Source of the DNA: JABAAW01 sp965216605
GTDB taxonomy: Bacteria > Pseudomonadota > Alphaproteobacteria > JABAAW01
NCBI GenBank assembly: GCA_965216605.1
Contig: CBDCGG010000002.1
Coordinates: 62,001 to 126,000, forward strand
Direction of reading: 5' to 3'
Length of the DNA: 64,000 bases
The notes under the pieces are model-generated. The model was not told where the DNA came from. It made no database searches and saw only the letters and a program-made list of their open reading frames with translations. Made by a program: the position numbers and the translations under genes. Below, piece after piece: positions 1-7,922 of this stretch; position 1 is the first letter of the stretch, and every line of letters starts with the position of its first letter.

Positions 1-585
1 GATACGGATCGCCAAACGCGCCATGCCCTTGATGGCACGCTGAAAGAGCGGATAGGCAGGTGCACCTTCGGCATCGTGCGCGAGTCCCAAATCTCGATGT
101 TCGGCTTCTTCGGCTTGAAACCGCTCGATTGTATCCAGCAGCTCCTCCTGCTCGCGAAAGCGACGCAGCCACTGAAGCTGATGCGCATAATGAGCGTCGA
201 TCACCTCTTCGACTGCAACCGTGCAAGCCATCGCACTTTTCACCCCCAGCCGCGCGCTGCCATAACCCAAGGCGTAGCCGAAACGATGCCAAAAGGGCGC
301 AAGCAACGAAGGACGCACTGCGTGCCTGTTCAACAGCTCGTTGAAAGTGTTGTAATGAACTTCTTCCTGCTCCGCCATATGCGCGATCAGCTCCCCCACC
401 TCCCCTTTGTGCAAAAGGGCACTCTGCCCAAAGTAGATACGCACAGCACCATGCTCGCCCGCCTGATCGACGCGCAACATACGCGAAAGACGCAACGACG
501 GCGGCAGATCGCCAGGTAAAAAAACTGTCCCGTCCTCCAAGTCCGAAGGAGGAACGGAAAACAAAACCTCACGCTCGCTCGACAT
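1..585 (-). CDS. coq7: 3-demethoxyubiquinol 3-hydroxylase (Coq7 family), 3' end cut by window
   Basis: Reading the minus strand from the ATG at 585 gives 195 codons without a stop down to base 1, so the C-terminus lies outside the window. The protein has the Coq7 di-iron layout: RMLRVDQAGEHGAVRIYFGQ near residues 35-54 (Glu44), EQEEVHY near 72-78, VEEVIDAHY near 125-133 and EEAEH near 159-163, which supply the Glu and Glu-x-x-His iron ligands of the family. Coq7 hydroxylates demethoxyubiquinol in late ubiquinone synthesis at the inner membrane. It lies 38 nt downstream of dsbB on the same strand, a neighbourhood I recall from other alphaproteobacteria. The start is the first ATG preceding the conserved region. 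Confidence 0.93.
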   Translation of the reverse strand, partial: MSSEREVLFSVPPSDLEDGTVFLPGDLPPSLRLSRMLRVDQAGEHGAVRIYFGQSALLHKGEVGELIAHMAEQEEVHYNTFNELLNRHAVRPSLLAPFWHRFGYALGYGSARLGVKSAMACTVAVEEVIDAHYAHQLQWLRRFREQEELLDTIERFQAEEAEHRDLGLAHDAEGAPAYPLFQRAIKGMARLAIRI

Positions 586-623
586 CCTCTCGCTCCCTCA
601 TCATGTTCTCATGGGTCATGTTC

Positions 624-1259
624 TTAAGCGTCACGCTCTAGGTTTAACTTCGACCTGCTTTTCGTTGAGTTCAACGCAAGCTCGCGCCGCAACCCCTCCG
701 CAAGCCAGCCTAGCACAAAAAAAGAAAAAAGAGCATTATACTCCGACAAAGAAAGACCGAACACTCGCAGCGCAGGCTCGTCGCAAGATACAGGTGCTTG
801 TGTCAGCAACAGAGTGCGCAACTCTTCTGTTGTCATGGCGGGATCGAAGGCGAATCCTTCGCACAAAAGCGTCAGACTCCACCAGCCTCGCTCCCCGCCT
901 GCGTGAAAGACCGCCAGCGTGCCTCCCGCCAACGCGAGCAGAGCCGCGCACAAACTCGCGAGCAGAATGGGACTTGCCAAAACGGGTTTCGTCAAGACAA
1001 TCTTCCTGCGCTTTAGGAGAGGCAGGCACGAGGGCGCAGCAGCGCAGACGAGCAACGCCCACCATACAATGCGTTGCTTCAGGCACAAGTGGCAAGGTTG
1101 ATAGCCGAGCAGATATTGCAAGACATAGGCTGCGCTCAACAGCAGGAACGCCAAGCAGGCGCACAGCACAAGACGTTGGGCAAGAGGAATTGGACGAAGA
1201 GGAAGACGAAGAGGAAGACGAAGAGACATTGAACGAAGCGATATTGTGAGCAAGCCCAT
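624..1259 (-). CDS. dsbB: disulfide bond formation protein B
   Basis: This 211-residue inner-membrane protein would reoxidise DsbA and pass electrons to quinone. After a basic N-terminus come four hydrophobic segments. The first redox pair is in CHLC (Cys56, Cys59) at the start of a loop, followed by KQR as in DsbB. The second pair is probably Cys133 and Cys159, in the periplasmic loop containing APVSCDEP, and SLSEYNALFS resembles the family's final-helix entry. The N-terminal stretch LRLPLRLPLRPIPL is encoded by a 12-bp tandem repeat (about 1195-1230), so the Met at residue 11 (1229) is an alternative start. It follows yqaA and precedes coq7, probably in one transcript. Confidence 0.85.
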   Translation of the reverse strand: MGLLTISLRSMSLRLPLRLPLRPIPLAQRLVLCACLAFLLLSAAYVLQYLLGYQPCHLCLKQRIVWWALLVCAAAPSCLPLLKRRKIVLTKPVLASPILLASLCAALLALAGGTLAVFHAGGERGWWSLTLLCEGFAFDPAMTTEELRTLLLTQAPVSCDEPALRVFGLSLSEYNALFSFFVLGWLAEGLRRELALNSTKSRSKLNLERDA

Positions 1260-1273
1260 GCCTCGACACCTTA

Positions 1274-1333
1274 GCTAAAAGATGGGCTAAAAAATGAGCT
1301 GAAAAATGGGCTGAAAAATGGGCTAAAGGATGC
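1274..1333. repeat. five tandem 12-bp units between yqaA and dsbB
   Basis: Five consecutive imperfect 12-mers of the form gct(a/g)aaaaatgg begin at 1274, 1286, 1298, 1310 and 1322. The last unit overlaps the final codons and stop of yqaA. Units 3 and 4 are identical. The 12-bp period matches the in-frame repeats seen inside several neighbouring genes. Confidence 0.85.
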
Positions 1334-1991
1334 CCGAAAAGACACCTGAGGCGTAGAGCACGAGCAGCAACAAGCCCAGCAGCGATACGAGCAGGGAGAG
1401 CGTGAAGGCTTGGCGGCTTTGCAACCACTCTTTCAAGGCTTCTCCGAACAATAACACGAGCAGTGCGACACCCAGCATGCGTGCGGCGCGCGCGAGAAAA
1501 GCCGCCGCAAGAAAGACGGGCAACGGCACGCTCGCTCCGCCACTGGCGAGCGCGATCGCCTTGAAGGGCAGGATGGTAAAGCCAAACAGGATCACCGTCC
1601 AAAAGGCGACACTGCCTGAGAAGGCGTTCGAGACGCGCTCGAAGGCTTGCTCCAAGCCCAGCAAGGCGATCAAACTTTCGCCGACGCTATCAAACAACCA
1701 CGCGCCAATCGCGTAGCTGGTAGCCCCGCCCAACACAGAGCAGACAGCAACAAGCAGCGCGAGACGCAACAAGCCTTTGCGCCGCGCAACGCCGCGCGCG
1801 AGCAAGAAGGCATCGGGGGGAACAGGAAAAAAGATCGCCTCGATGTAGGAGAAAAACATAATCCACGGCGTGGCGTAGCGTGCGCCCGCAACAGAAAACG
1901 ACCACAGCACCAAGCGACGATAGAGCGCAAAAATGCCCTCCAGACGCAACAGGTGCCAAAAGTTTCGCACGAAGAAATACCCTCGAGACAT
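1323..1991 (-). CDS. YqaA/DedA-family (VTT domain) inner-membrane protein
   Basis: A 222-residue polytopic membrane protein. The central part (residues about 40-165) matches the VTT/SNARE-associated (DedA) layout: a Pro-rich re-entrant stretch FFPVPPDAFLLARG, glycines in GGATSYAIGAWLF, and a second re-entrant-like segment TILPFKAIALASGG followed by the conserved ARAARMLG helix. Two further helices end the protein. DedA-type proteins act in lipid-carrier flipping or envelope homeostasis; the exact substrate of the YqaA subgroup is unclear. It sits between the MFS gene (17 nt upstream) and dsbB on the same strand. Confidence 0.78.
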   Translation of the reverse strand: MSRGYFFVRNFWHLLRLEGIFALYRRLVLWSFSVAGARYATPWIMFFSYIEAIFFPVPPDAFLLARGVARRKGLLRLALLVAVCSVLGGATSYAIGAWLFDSVGESLIALLGLEQAFERVSNAFSGSVAFWTVILFGFTILPFKAIALASGGASVPLPVFLAAAFLARAARMLGVALLVLLFGEALKEWLQSRQAFTLSLLVSLLGLLLLVLYASGVFSGIL

Positions 1992-2007
1992 AAAAAGAAG
2001 AACCCCG

Positions 2008-3480
2008 CTAGCGAGCGCGAGTCTTGTTGATTATTGTCTTGTCGGTTGTTGTTTTGTCGCTCTTCTTTTTGCCCTTCTTTTTGCTTTGTATTTCAGCATC
2101 TTTTTTATCGTCTCGCTGCTTGTCGAGCTTCGTGCGTCTGAGTTGGATGAGACGCGAATAGGAGGCTTGCGGCGACACAGCACCGCCCACGCGCGAAGCA
2201 AGCGGCATCAGACCGAGTCCTTCGTGGCTCTGCGCGCCGCGAATATGCAGGCGGTAGAGGGTGAAGCTGGCGATAGCGGCGTGCGCGCAAGCGATAAAGA
2301 CGAAGAAACCTTTCGCTCCTAGCGTTGCGATGCAGGTTGCGGTGAGCAGCGGCGAGCACATACAACCCAGCGCAGAAAGCAGATAGACGCGCCCGCTGAT
2401 AGCGACCGATTGTCCTGGCGGAGCGAGATCGTTGATATGGGCGACGCAGTTGCCGTAGCTCGGTAGCGAGAGCGCACCACCTGCTGCGAACAGAATGATC
2501 GTGAGCCGAGGCGTCTCGCTGCTAAACAACAGAAAGGTGAAGACGGCAGCGATGCCTACGATTGCGCTCGAATACATAATGACCGAGCGCCGATCGACCT
2601 TGTCGGATATGTAGCCTATCGGCCCCTGCAGCACGGCACCGCCGATGATGAGCGAGGACATCATCACCGAGATCTCGGCGATCGACATACCCGCCTTGTA
2701 GCCGAAGTAGCCTCCCATCGCGAAGAAGGAGGTGTGCGTGCCTGAGATCATCGGAATCGCCACCGCGCCGAACGGAGAGACACGATACAACGCGCGCACG
2801 CCGAAGCGAATCGGAGCAGGAATCTTCGGAGAAGGACGCACGCTCATCATCATCGGCACGATCGCGCTCGACAACAGCACAGACACCAAAATGAATAAGG
2901 TCGCCTCCGTCGGAGGCGCGACATTCAACAATAGCTGACCGCAGGCAAAGCCCACAAAATGCACAATCATATAAGTCGCAAGAAGCCGTCCGCGAAAGGC
3001 GTTCGAGACGCTCTCGTTCAGCCAGCTCTCTGCCACGATATACAAACCCGTATAACAAAAGCCCACGAAGACGCGCAGGAAAAACCACGCTAATGGCTCG
3101 ACCCAAACGAAGAACAACAAAATCGCCGCCGAGGCGATCGACGCAAGCGCGCCGAAAACGCGCACATGCCCCGTACGCTCGACAAATCTTTGCGTCAAAA
3201 GCCCGGCAAACAGCATGCCCAAGTAGTAGCCCGCGATCACAAAACCGCTGGTGATATCCGAAAAGTTTTCCTGTCCTGAGCGAATCGCGATCAAACTGCC
3301 CTGAATACCGTTGCCCATCATCAGCATCAGAAAGCCGAAAAGAAGCGTCCAAGAGTTCCTATAAACCTCCGGCAGACGCACAACCGCAAGCGCGCGCAAA
3401 AAGCGTTGCAACGCCGAGACAAGGCGCGTGTTCGCTAGAGTAGCGACGCTAGAATCCATAGCGGAGGGGCTGGCTGGCAT
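2008..3480 (-). CDS. MFS transporter (YcaD-like)
   Basis: A 490-residue protein with about 12 hydrophobic helices. The MFS loop 2-3 region reads LLTQRFVERTGHVRVFG. The stretch AESWLNESVSNAFRGR is typical of the YcaD-like MFS branch, whose substrate is unknown. IGYISDKVDRR is the repeat of the loop motif in the second half. The C-terminal 50 residues are hydrophilic and Lys-rich (KKKGKKKSDKTTTDKT) and are encoded by repetitive DNA at about 2025-2075; this looks like a slippage-generated cytoplasmic tail. An internal Met at residue 8 (3459) is an alternative start. Divergent from ileS. Confidence 0.75.
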   Translation of the reverse strand: MPASPSAMDSSVATLANTRLVSALQRFLRALAVVRLPEVYRNSWTLLFGFLMLMMGNGIQGSLIAIRSGQENFSDITSGFVIAGYYLGMLFAGLLTQRFVERTGHVRVFGALASIASAAILLFFVWVEPLAWFFLRVFVGFCYTGLYIVAESWLNESVSNAFRGRLLATYMIVHFVGFACGQLLLNVAPPTEATLFILVSVLLSSAIVPMMMSVRPSPKIPAPIRFGVRALYRVSPFGAVAIPMISGTHTSFFAMGGYFGYKAGMSIAEISVMMSSLIIGGAVLQGPIGYISDKVDRRSVIMYSSAIVGIAAVFTFLLFSSETPRLTIILFAAGGALSLPSYGNCVAHINDLAPPGQSVAISGRVYLLSALGCMCSPLLTATCIATLGAKGFFVFIACAHAAIASFTLYRLHIRGAQSHEGLGLMPLASRVGGAVSPQASYSRLIQLRRTKLDKQRDDKKDAEIQSKKKGKKKSDKTTTDKTIINKTRAR

Positions 3481-3586
3481 ATCTAAATGTTGCGTAAAAC
3501 CTAAAAGAAAAACCTATAAGGAGATCCAAGGACAAAGCAAGAAAAAAGTTGCCTCGCGTATTGCCTGTACGACCTCAAAGCAGAGC

Positions 3587-3615
3587 TTGTCAAGCGATTT
3601 CTCGCGCGCTATGGT
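3587..3615 (+). promoter_or_regulatory. predicted sigma-70 promoter for ileS
   Basis: TTGTCA at 3587-3592 and TATGGT at 3610-3615 are separated by 17 nt, about 80 nt before the ileS start codon in the divergent ileS/MFS spacer. Assigned by consensus only. Confidence 0.45.
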
Positions 3616-3696
3616 CGGGCTTCAAATCGCTTCGAGTTTTGAAACATATTTTTAGGAAAAACACCTTGAAAACGCTCCTTTGGCAAACGCTCTCTT

Positions 3697-6600
3697 GTGA
3701 GTAACGAAAGCCCTTACTCCGTCCTTTTGCCGAAAACAGACTTCCCCTTACGCGCCGCCATGGCAGAGCGCAGCAAGGAGTTTTTGCGCGCGTGGCAAAA
3801 CTTGAACCTGTGGCAGCAGCTGCGCAAAAACGCGACGATGCGCACGACAGAGACAGGAGAGCCGCGCGAGTTGTTTGTTCTCCACGACGGACCCCCCTAT
3901 GCAAACGGACACTTGCATATGGGACACGCGCTGAATAAAATTTTGAAGGATATCATCAATCGCTCGCGTCAAATGGGCGGGCGAGACGCGCACTACATCC
4001 CAGGCTGGGACTGCCACGGCTTGCCGATCGAATGGAAGGTGGAAGAAGAACTACGCGCCCAGGGCAAGCAGAAGGAGCAATCTTCGGTAGCAGACTTTCG
4101 CCGAGCCTGTCGCGTTTTTGCCGAAGGATGGATCGAAAAGCAAAAGGCAGAGTTTCAAGAACTCGGCGTGTTGGGCGATTGGGAAAAACCTTACTTGACG
4201 ATGGACTACGCAAGCGAGGCGCGCATCGCTCAAGAGGTAGGAAAATTTCTGGTGAGCGGCAACTTGCACCAAAGCGCGCGACCGGTGCTGTGGTCGGTCG
4301 CAGAGAAGACGGCGCTCGCCGATGCCGAGGTCGAGTATCATACGCACACCTCGCAGGCGATCCATGTCGCCTTTCCTTTAGCAGAAGAATCCTGCAAACA
4401 GCTCGACCTACCGCTTGACACCGCCATTCTCATTTGGACGACGACACCATGGACGATCCCCGCCAATCGCGCGATCGCCTACAACGAAGATTTCTCCTAC
4501 TGCCTCGCCCAAGACGAAAAAACGCAACGGCTGTTTCTCATCGAAGAGACTTGTCTCAAGCGCGACAACAAGGAGGCATGGCAAGAAAAAAGCAAGACGA
4601 TCGCAGGCAAGGCATTAGCGAGCTGTATCGCACGCCATCCCTTCGCAAGCCACAAGGAGCTTGGAGATGGTTACAGCTACGAAGTACCGCTGCTGCCTGC
4701 CGAGTATGTGACGCGCGAGCAAGGCACGGGCTTTGTCCATACCGCTCCTTCGCACGGCGAGGAGGATTTCAAACTGGGACAAAAACACGGCTTGCCTTGC
4801 CACGACACCGTAAACGAGGAGGGCTTTTACACCGACAAGATCGCGGGATGGCAAACAATTTTTCAAGGCGCGCGCGTCATCGACGAGAAGGGCAAGGAGG
4901 GGGACGCGAACCGACGTGTTATCGAAGCACTGGAGGCAACAGGCTTGTTATTGCGAAAAGAGCGTGTGACGCACGACTATCCGCACTCGTGGCGATCCAA
5001 AACGCCCCTAATCTTCCGCACGACCAGCCAGTGGTTCATCCGCTTGGATTGGAAGAAAAACGAAACGGACAAAAGTTTACGCGAGATTGCGCTGGCAGAA
5101 ATTGAGGAGGTGCGATTTTTTCCCGAACAGGGCAAAGCACGGCTGCGCGACATGATCTCCTCGCGTCCCGACTGGTGCGTGTCGCGCCAGCGTTGGTGGG
5201 GGGTACCCCTGCCGATCTTCATCGACAAAAAAACGAGCGAGCCACTGCGAGAGCAAAAGGTGATCGATCGCGTGAGCGAGATTTTTGCCAAAGAAGGAGG
5301 GGACAGCTGGTACGAGCGCGACGCACAAGATTTTCTCCCCGCGCCTTACAAGGCGGAGGATTACGAGCAATGCCAAGATATTGTCGAGGTGTGGTTTGAC
5401 TCTGGCTCGACGCACGCCTTTGTTCTAGAGCCACGCTTGGGGGTAGAGCAAGCCCACCTATACTTGGAGGGATCAGATCAGCATCGCGGATGGTTTCACT
5501 CTTCGTTATTGCAAGCCTGCGGCACGAAGGGCAAGGCACCTTACAAGGAGGTATTGACGCACGGCTTCGTGCTAGACAGCGAGGGGCGAAAAATGTCGAA
5601 GTCATTAGGAAACATCACCGCACCGCAGAAGGTGCTGGAAAAACACGGACCAGATATTTTGCGTCTGTGGGTTGCTTCTTCTAACTATACTCACGATCTG
5701 CGTATTGGCGATGATATTTTAACATCGGTCGTCGACAGCTATCGACGTTTTCGTAACACCTTGCGCTTTCTGCTAGGTAACTTGGAGACAACCCCCGCTC
5801 CTCCGCTCGACGAGGATATTTCTAACCTACCTTATCTAGAACGCGGCGTGCTTGCCATGCTCGCACGCTTGGAAGAAAAGTTAGAAAAGTGCATCGAAAA
5901 TTATAACTTCACATCTTATATCAACAACCTACATAATTTTTGTAATAAAATTCTTTCTAACTTTTTTTTCAACATACGCAAAGACTGCCTCTACTGCGAT
6001 GCGAAAGACAGCAAAAAACGAACTGCATGCCTTTCGGTGATGGAGGTATTGTTTGAATTTTTAACGACACGCTTAGCGCCTATTCTTTGTTTTACGGCGG
6101 AGCAAGCTTTTCAATCTTTGCGCGACAAGCGAGGTGAAAAACAAGACGAAAAACTTTGGTCGGATTCTATTCATCTAAAGGACTTTAAAAAAATTCCGCA
6201 AAATTGGAACAACAACGCCCTTAACGAACATTGGGATGAATTCTTAAACACAGGCGGTTGGCATACGAAAATCAACAGCGATATTGATCGCATGCGCAAA
6301 GACAAACACATCGGTTCTTCTTTGGAAGCACGAGTTTTTTTCCCTACCCATATGCATAGACAACTCTCAAATATCGGTATCTCCAAAACAGGGTCAGTGC
6401 GAGAAGCCGCGCTTGCAGAAATTTTTGTCGTCTCCGATGCACGCTTTGATGACACATTAGACTTACCTCTAATCGAGAAGATCACCGACTGGCAAAAATG
6501 CGCGCGCTGCTGGGAATACACCCCCGAAGTAGGCGAGCATAAAAATCATCCTACCCTCTGCGCACGCTGCTGCAATGTGGTAGTATCAAGCGCATCATGA
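3697..6600 (+). CDS. ileS: isoleucine--tRNA ligase
   Basis: A 967-residue class I aminoacyl-tRNA synthetase. The HIGH-type signature is HMGH near residue 74, in the context DGPPYANGHLHMGHALNKIL, and the second signature KMSKS is near residue 632. GWDCHGLPIE and WVASSNYTHDLRIG are ileS-type contexts, and a C-terminal zinc-knuckle (CARCWEY then CARCC, residues about 933-960) closes the protein. The start is GTG at 3697, just before SNESPYSVLLPKTDFPLR, which aligns with the usual N-terminus. Its stop overlaps the lspA start by 4 nt (ATGA), the classic ileS-lspA pairing. The last third (from about 5650) is visibly more AT-rich than the first two thirds. Confidence 0.97.
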   Translation: MSNESPYSVLLPKTDFPLRAAMAERSKEFLRAWQNLNLWQQLRKNATMRTTETGEPRELFVLHDGPPYANGHLHMGHALNKILKDIINRSRQMGGRDAHYIPGWDCHGLPIEWKVEEELRAQGKQKEQSSVADFRRACRVFAEGWIEKQKAEFQELGVLGDWEKPYLTMDYASEARIAQEVGKFLVSGNLHQSARPVLWSVAEKTALADAEVEYHTHTSQAIHVAFPLAEESCKQLDLPLDTAILIWTTTPWTIPANRAIAYNEDFSYCLAQDEKTQRLFLIEETCLKRDNKEAWQEKSKTIAGKALASCIARHPFASHKELGDGYSYEVPLLPAEYVTREQGTGFVHTAPSHGEEDFKLGQKHGLPCHDTVNEEGFYTDKIAGWQTIFQGARVIDEKGKEGDANRRVIEALEATGLLLRKERVTHDYPHSWRSKTPLIFRTTSQWFIRLDWKKNETDKSLREIALAEIEEVRFFPEQGKARLRDMISSRPDWCVSRQRWWGVPLPIFIDKKTSEPLREQKVIDRVSEIFAKEGGDSWYERDAQDFLPAPYKAEDYEQCQDIVEVWFDSGSTHAFVLEPRLGVEQAHLYLEGSDQHRGWFHSSLLQACGTKGKAPYKEVLTHGFVLDSEGRKMSKSLGNITAPQKVLEKHGPDILRLWVASSNYTHDLRIGDDILTSVVDSYRRFRNTLRFLLGNLETTPAPPLDEDISNLPYLERGVLAMLARLEEKLEKCIENYNFTSYINNLHNFCNKILSNFFFNIRKDCLYCDAKDSKKRTACLSVMEVLFEFLTTRLAPILCFTAEQAFQSLRDKRGEKQDEKLWSDSIHLKDFKKIPQNWNNNALNEHWDEFLNTGGWHTKINSDIDRMRKDKHIGSSLEARVFFPTHMHRQLSNIGISKTGSVREAALAEIFVVSDARFDDTLDLPLIEKITDWQKCARCWEYTPEVGEHKNHPTLCARCCNVVVSSAS

Positions 6601-7184
6601 TTAAAAGCCTCGCCTCTCGACTCTTTTGCCGACTCTTCTGCTTTGTGCGCTCGCTTGCTTGCAAGACTGCCTGCTATCTCGCCACGCGCCGTTGGCTCAT
6701 GCTGCTACCTATCGCCATAGCCTTTGCGCTCGACCGTAGTAGCAAGTCGTGGATGCTGACGGCAACCTTGAAGGCACAAGCCTCGACGCTTGCCGAGCCT
6801 CTGTTCGATTGGAGCGCGGGTGCGTTCGGTCTCTCGCTTTCGCTGTCGATGAACCACGGCGTTGCCTTCGGCTTCATGCGCACGCTCGGCAGCTACAGCC
6901 AAGTTCCGTTGCTGTTGCTCTCGTCATTGATTACTCTGCTCTTCGTCCATTTCGCTTTGCAAAAGCAACGCCATGTCCTCTCCGCCCTTGCCGCGAGCTT
7001 TATCGTCGGAGGCGCGCTAGGCAATCTCTACGACCGCATCGTCTACAAGGGCGTGCTAGACTTCATCGACGCGCACGCCTACAACTACCACTGGTACAAA
7101 TTCAATATCGCCGATGTCGCCATCACTTGTGGTGCTATCCTGTGGCTTATGAGCGAGCTACTCAACATCTACGGAAAAAAATAA
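6597..7184 (+). CDS. lspA: lipoprotein signal peptidase (SPase II)
   Basis: A 195-residue inner-membrane aspartyl protease that cleaves the signal peptides of diacylated prolipoproteins. Conserved blocks are MNHGVAFGF (about 85-93), GGALGNLYDR (138-147), the catalytic Asp155 in VLDFID and the second catalytic Asp173 in FNIADVAI. There are four hydrophobic helices plus a longer-than-usual cytoplasmic N-terminus. Overlaps ileS by 4 nt. The next gene encodes a lipoprotein that would be a substrate. Confidence 0.95.
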   Translation: MIKSLASRLFCRLFCFVRSLACKTACYLATRRWLMLLPIAIAFALDRSSKSWMLTATLKAQASTLAEPLFDWSAGAFGLSLSLSMNHGVAFGFMRTLGSYSQVPLLLLSSLITLLFVHFALQKQRHVLSALAASFIVGGALGNLYDRIVYKGVLDFIDAHAYNYHWYKFNIADVAITCGAILWLMSELLNIYGKK

Positions 7185-7189
7185 CAACT

Positions 7190-7645
7190 ATGTTCTCTAT
7201 ATCGAATCTTGTCGCTCTGTTTTTCTCTTCTTGCGCGCGTTCTTGTGTTTGTTGTTTTTGTTGCGCCTTGCTTTTGTCGCTGGGGGGGTGTGGCAAGAAT
7301 GATACGGGATTGGTTGTCTTGGATGCGCAAAGCCGAGAGGCTCTTTCCATGCCTCGCTTGCGCCCTTTGGCTTTACCGCCGCGCTACAATTTGGATGGCG
7401 GGGAGGGAAGTTTATCTCGTCCTGCGGCGTCGCTTGGCGGGGGGGCGGTGCGTTTGAGCGAGATTACGCCTACGACGGCGGGCATTAGGAAGGGACATAG
7501 GGATGCGGCATTTTTGAGGCTCTTACGCCTTGACGAGCGCGACCCTGACATTCGGCGACGCATTGCGGAGGAGACGCGGCAGGCTGTGCCTTTGTCGAAG
7601 GATTTGCTTGAGGCGATAAGACGGAATAACCAAACGGCGCAGTAG
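7190..7645 (+). CDS. BamF-like (DUF3035) lipoprotein
   Basis: A 151-residue predicted outer-membrane lipoprotein starting at the ATG 5 nt after lspA. A Cys-rich hydrophobic signal ends in a lipobox LGGC followed by GKND. The mature part contains RLRPLALPPRYNL, resembling the LVVPPDFNL-type core of DUF3035/BamF proteins encoded next to lspA in many alphaproteobacteria, where BamF is an accessory subunit of the beta-barrel assembly complex. The rest is low-complexity linker with a helical C-terminus (DPDIRRRIAEETRQ). Function is inferred from context and the short conserved core. Confidence 0.7.
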   Translation: MFSISNLVALFFSSCARSCVCCFCCALLLSLGGCGKNDTGLVVLDAQSREALSMPRLRPLALPPRYNLDGGEGSLSRPAASLGGGAVRLSEITPTTAGIRKGHRDAAFLRLLRLDERDPDIRRRIAEETRQAVPLSKDLLEAIRRNNQTAQ

Positions 7646-7711
7646 CGGGAGCGCATGGTGGGGGTGCGCTTGTGTTTGTGTGTGTTTGCCTCTGCTTGCA
7701 TGCGCTTCCTT

Positions 7712-7793
7712 TGGCGGTAGTGTCCCAAAAAACGGAACTCGCGTATTGACGAGTAAACGACGCGTGCTACGCACGCGATGTTTTGCATCCGTA
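7712..7793 (+). repeat. partial copy of the dispersed intergenic element (one inverted end)
   Basis: The sequence from 7712 (ggcggtagtgtcccaaaaaac...) matches the 45-bp end of the element at 33692-33909, including the cgcgtattga and cgagtaaacga blocks. The following segment cgcgtgctacgcacgcgatg...catccg recurs in inverse orientation at about 39774-39806. No second end is visible, so this is a solo or decayed copy in the bamF-pyc spacer. Confidence 0.7.
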
Positions 7794-7922
7794 AAAATTA
7801 TTCGCGCGCGTCTCCTATTCGCACCTACCTCCACGATGAGCTCCCCCCTAGCCGTTTCTCTATCATGCCACTATACTTCCAGAACGCGCTCGCTGCCTCC
7901 ACCCCTCCCTCCTCCTCGCCCG

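Noticed and set aside
736..1602. A 288-codon minus-strand open frame over dsbB and yqaA
   Set aside because: It overlaps two convincing genes in another frame and contains poly-Ser and repeat-derived sequence only.
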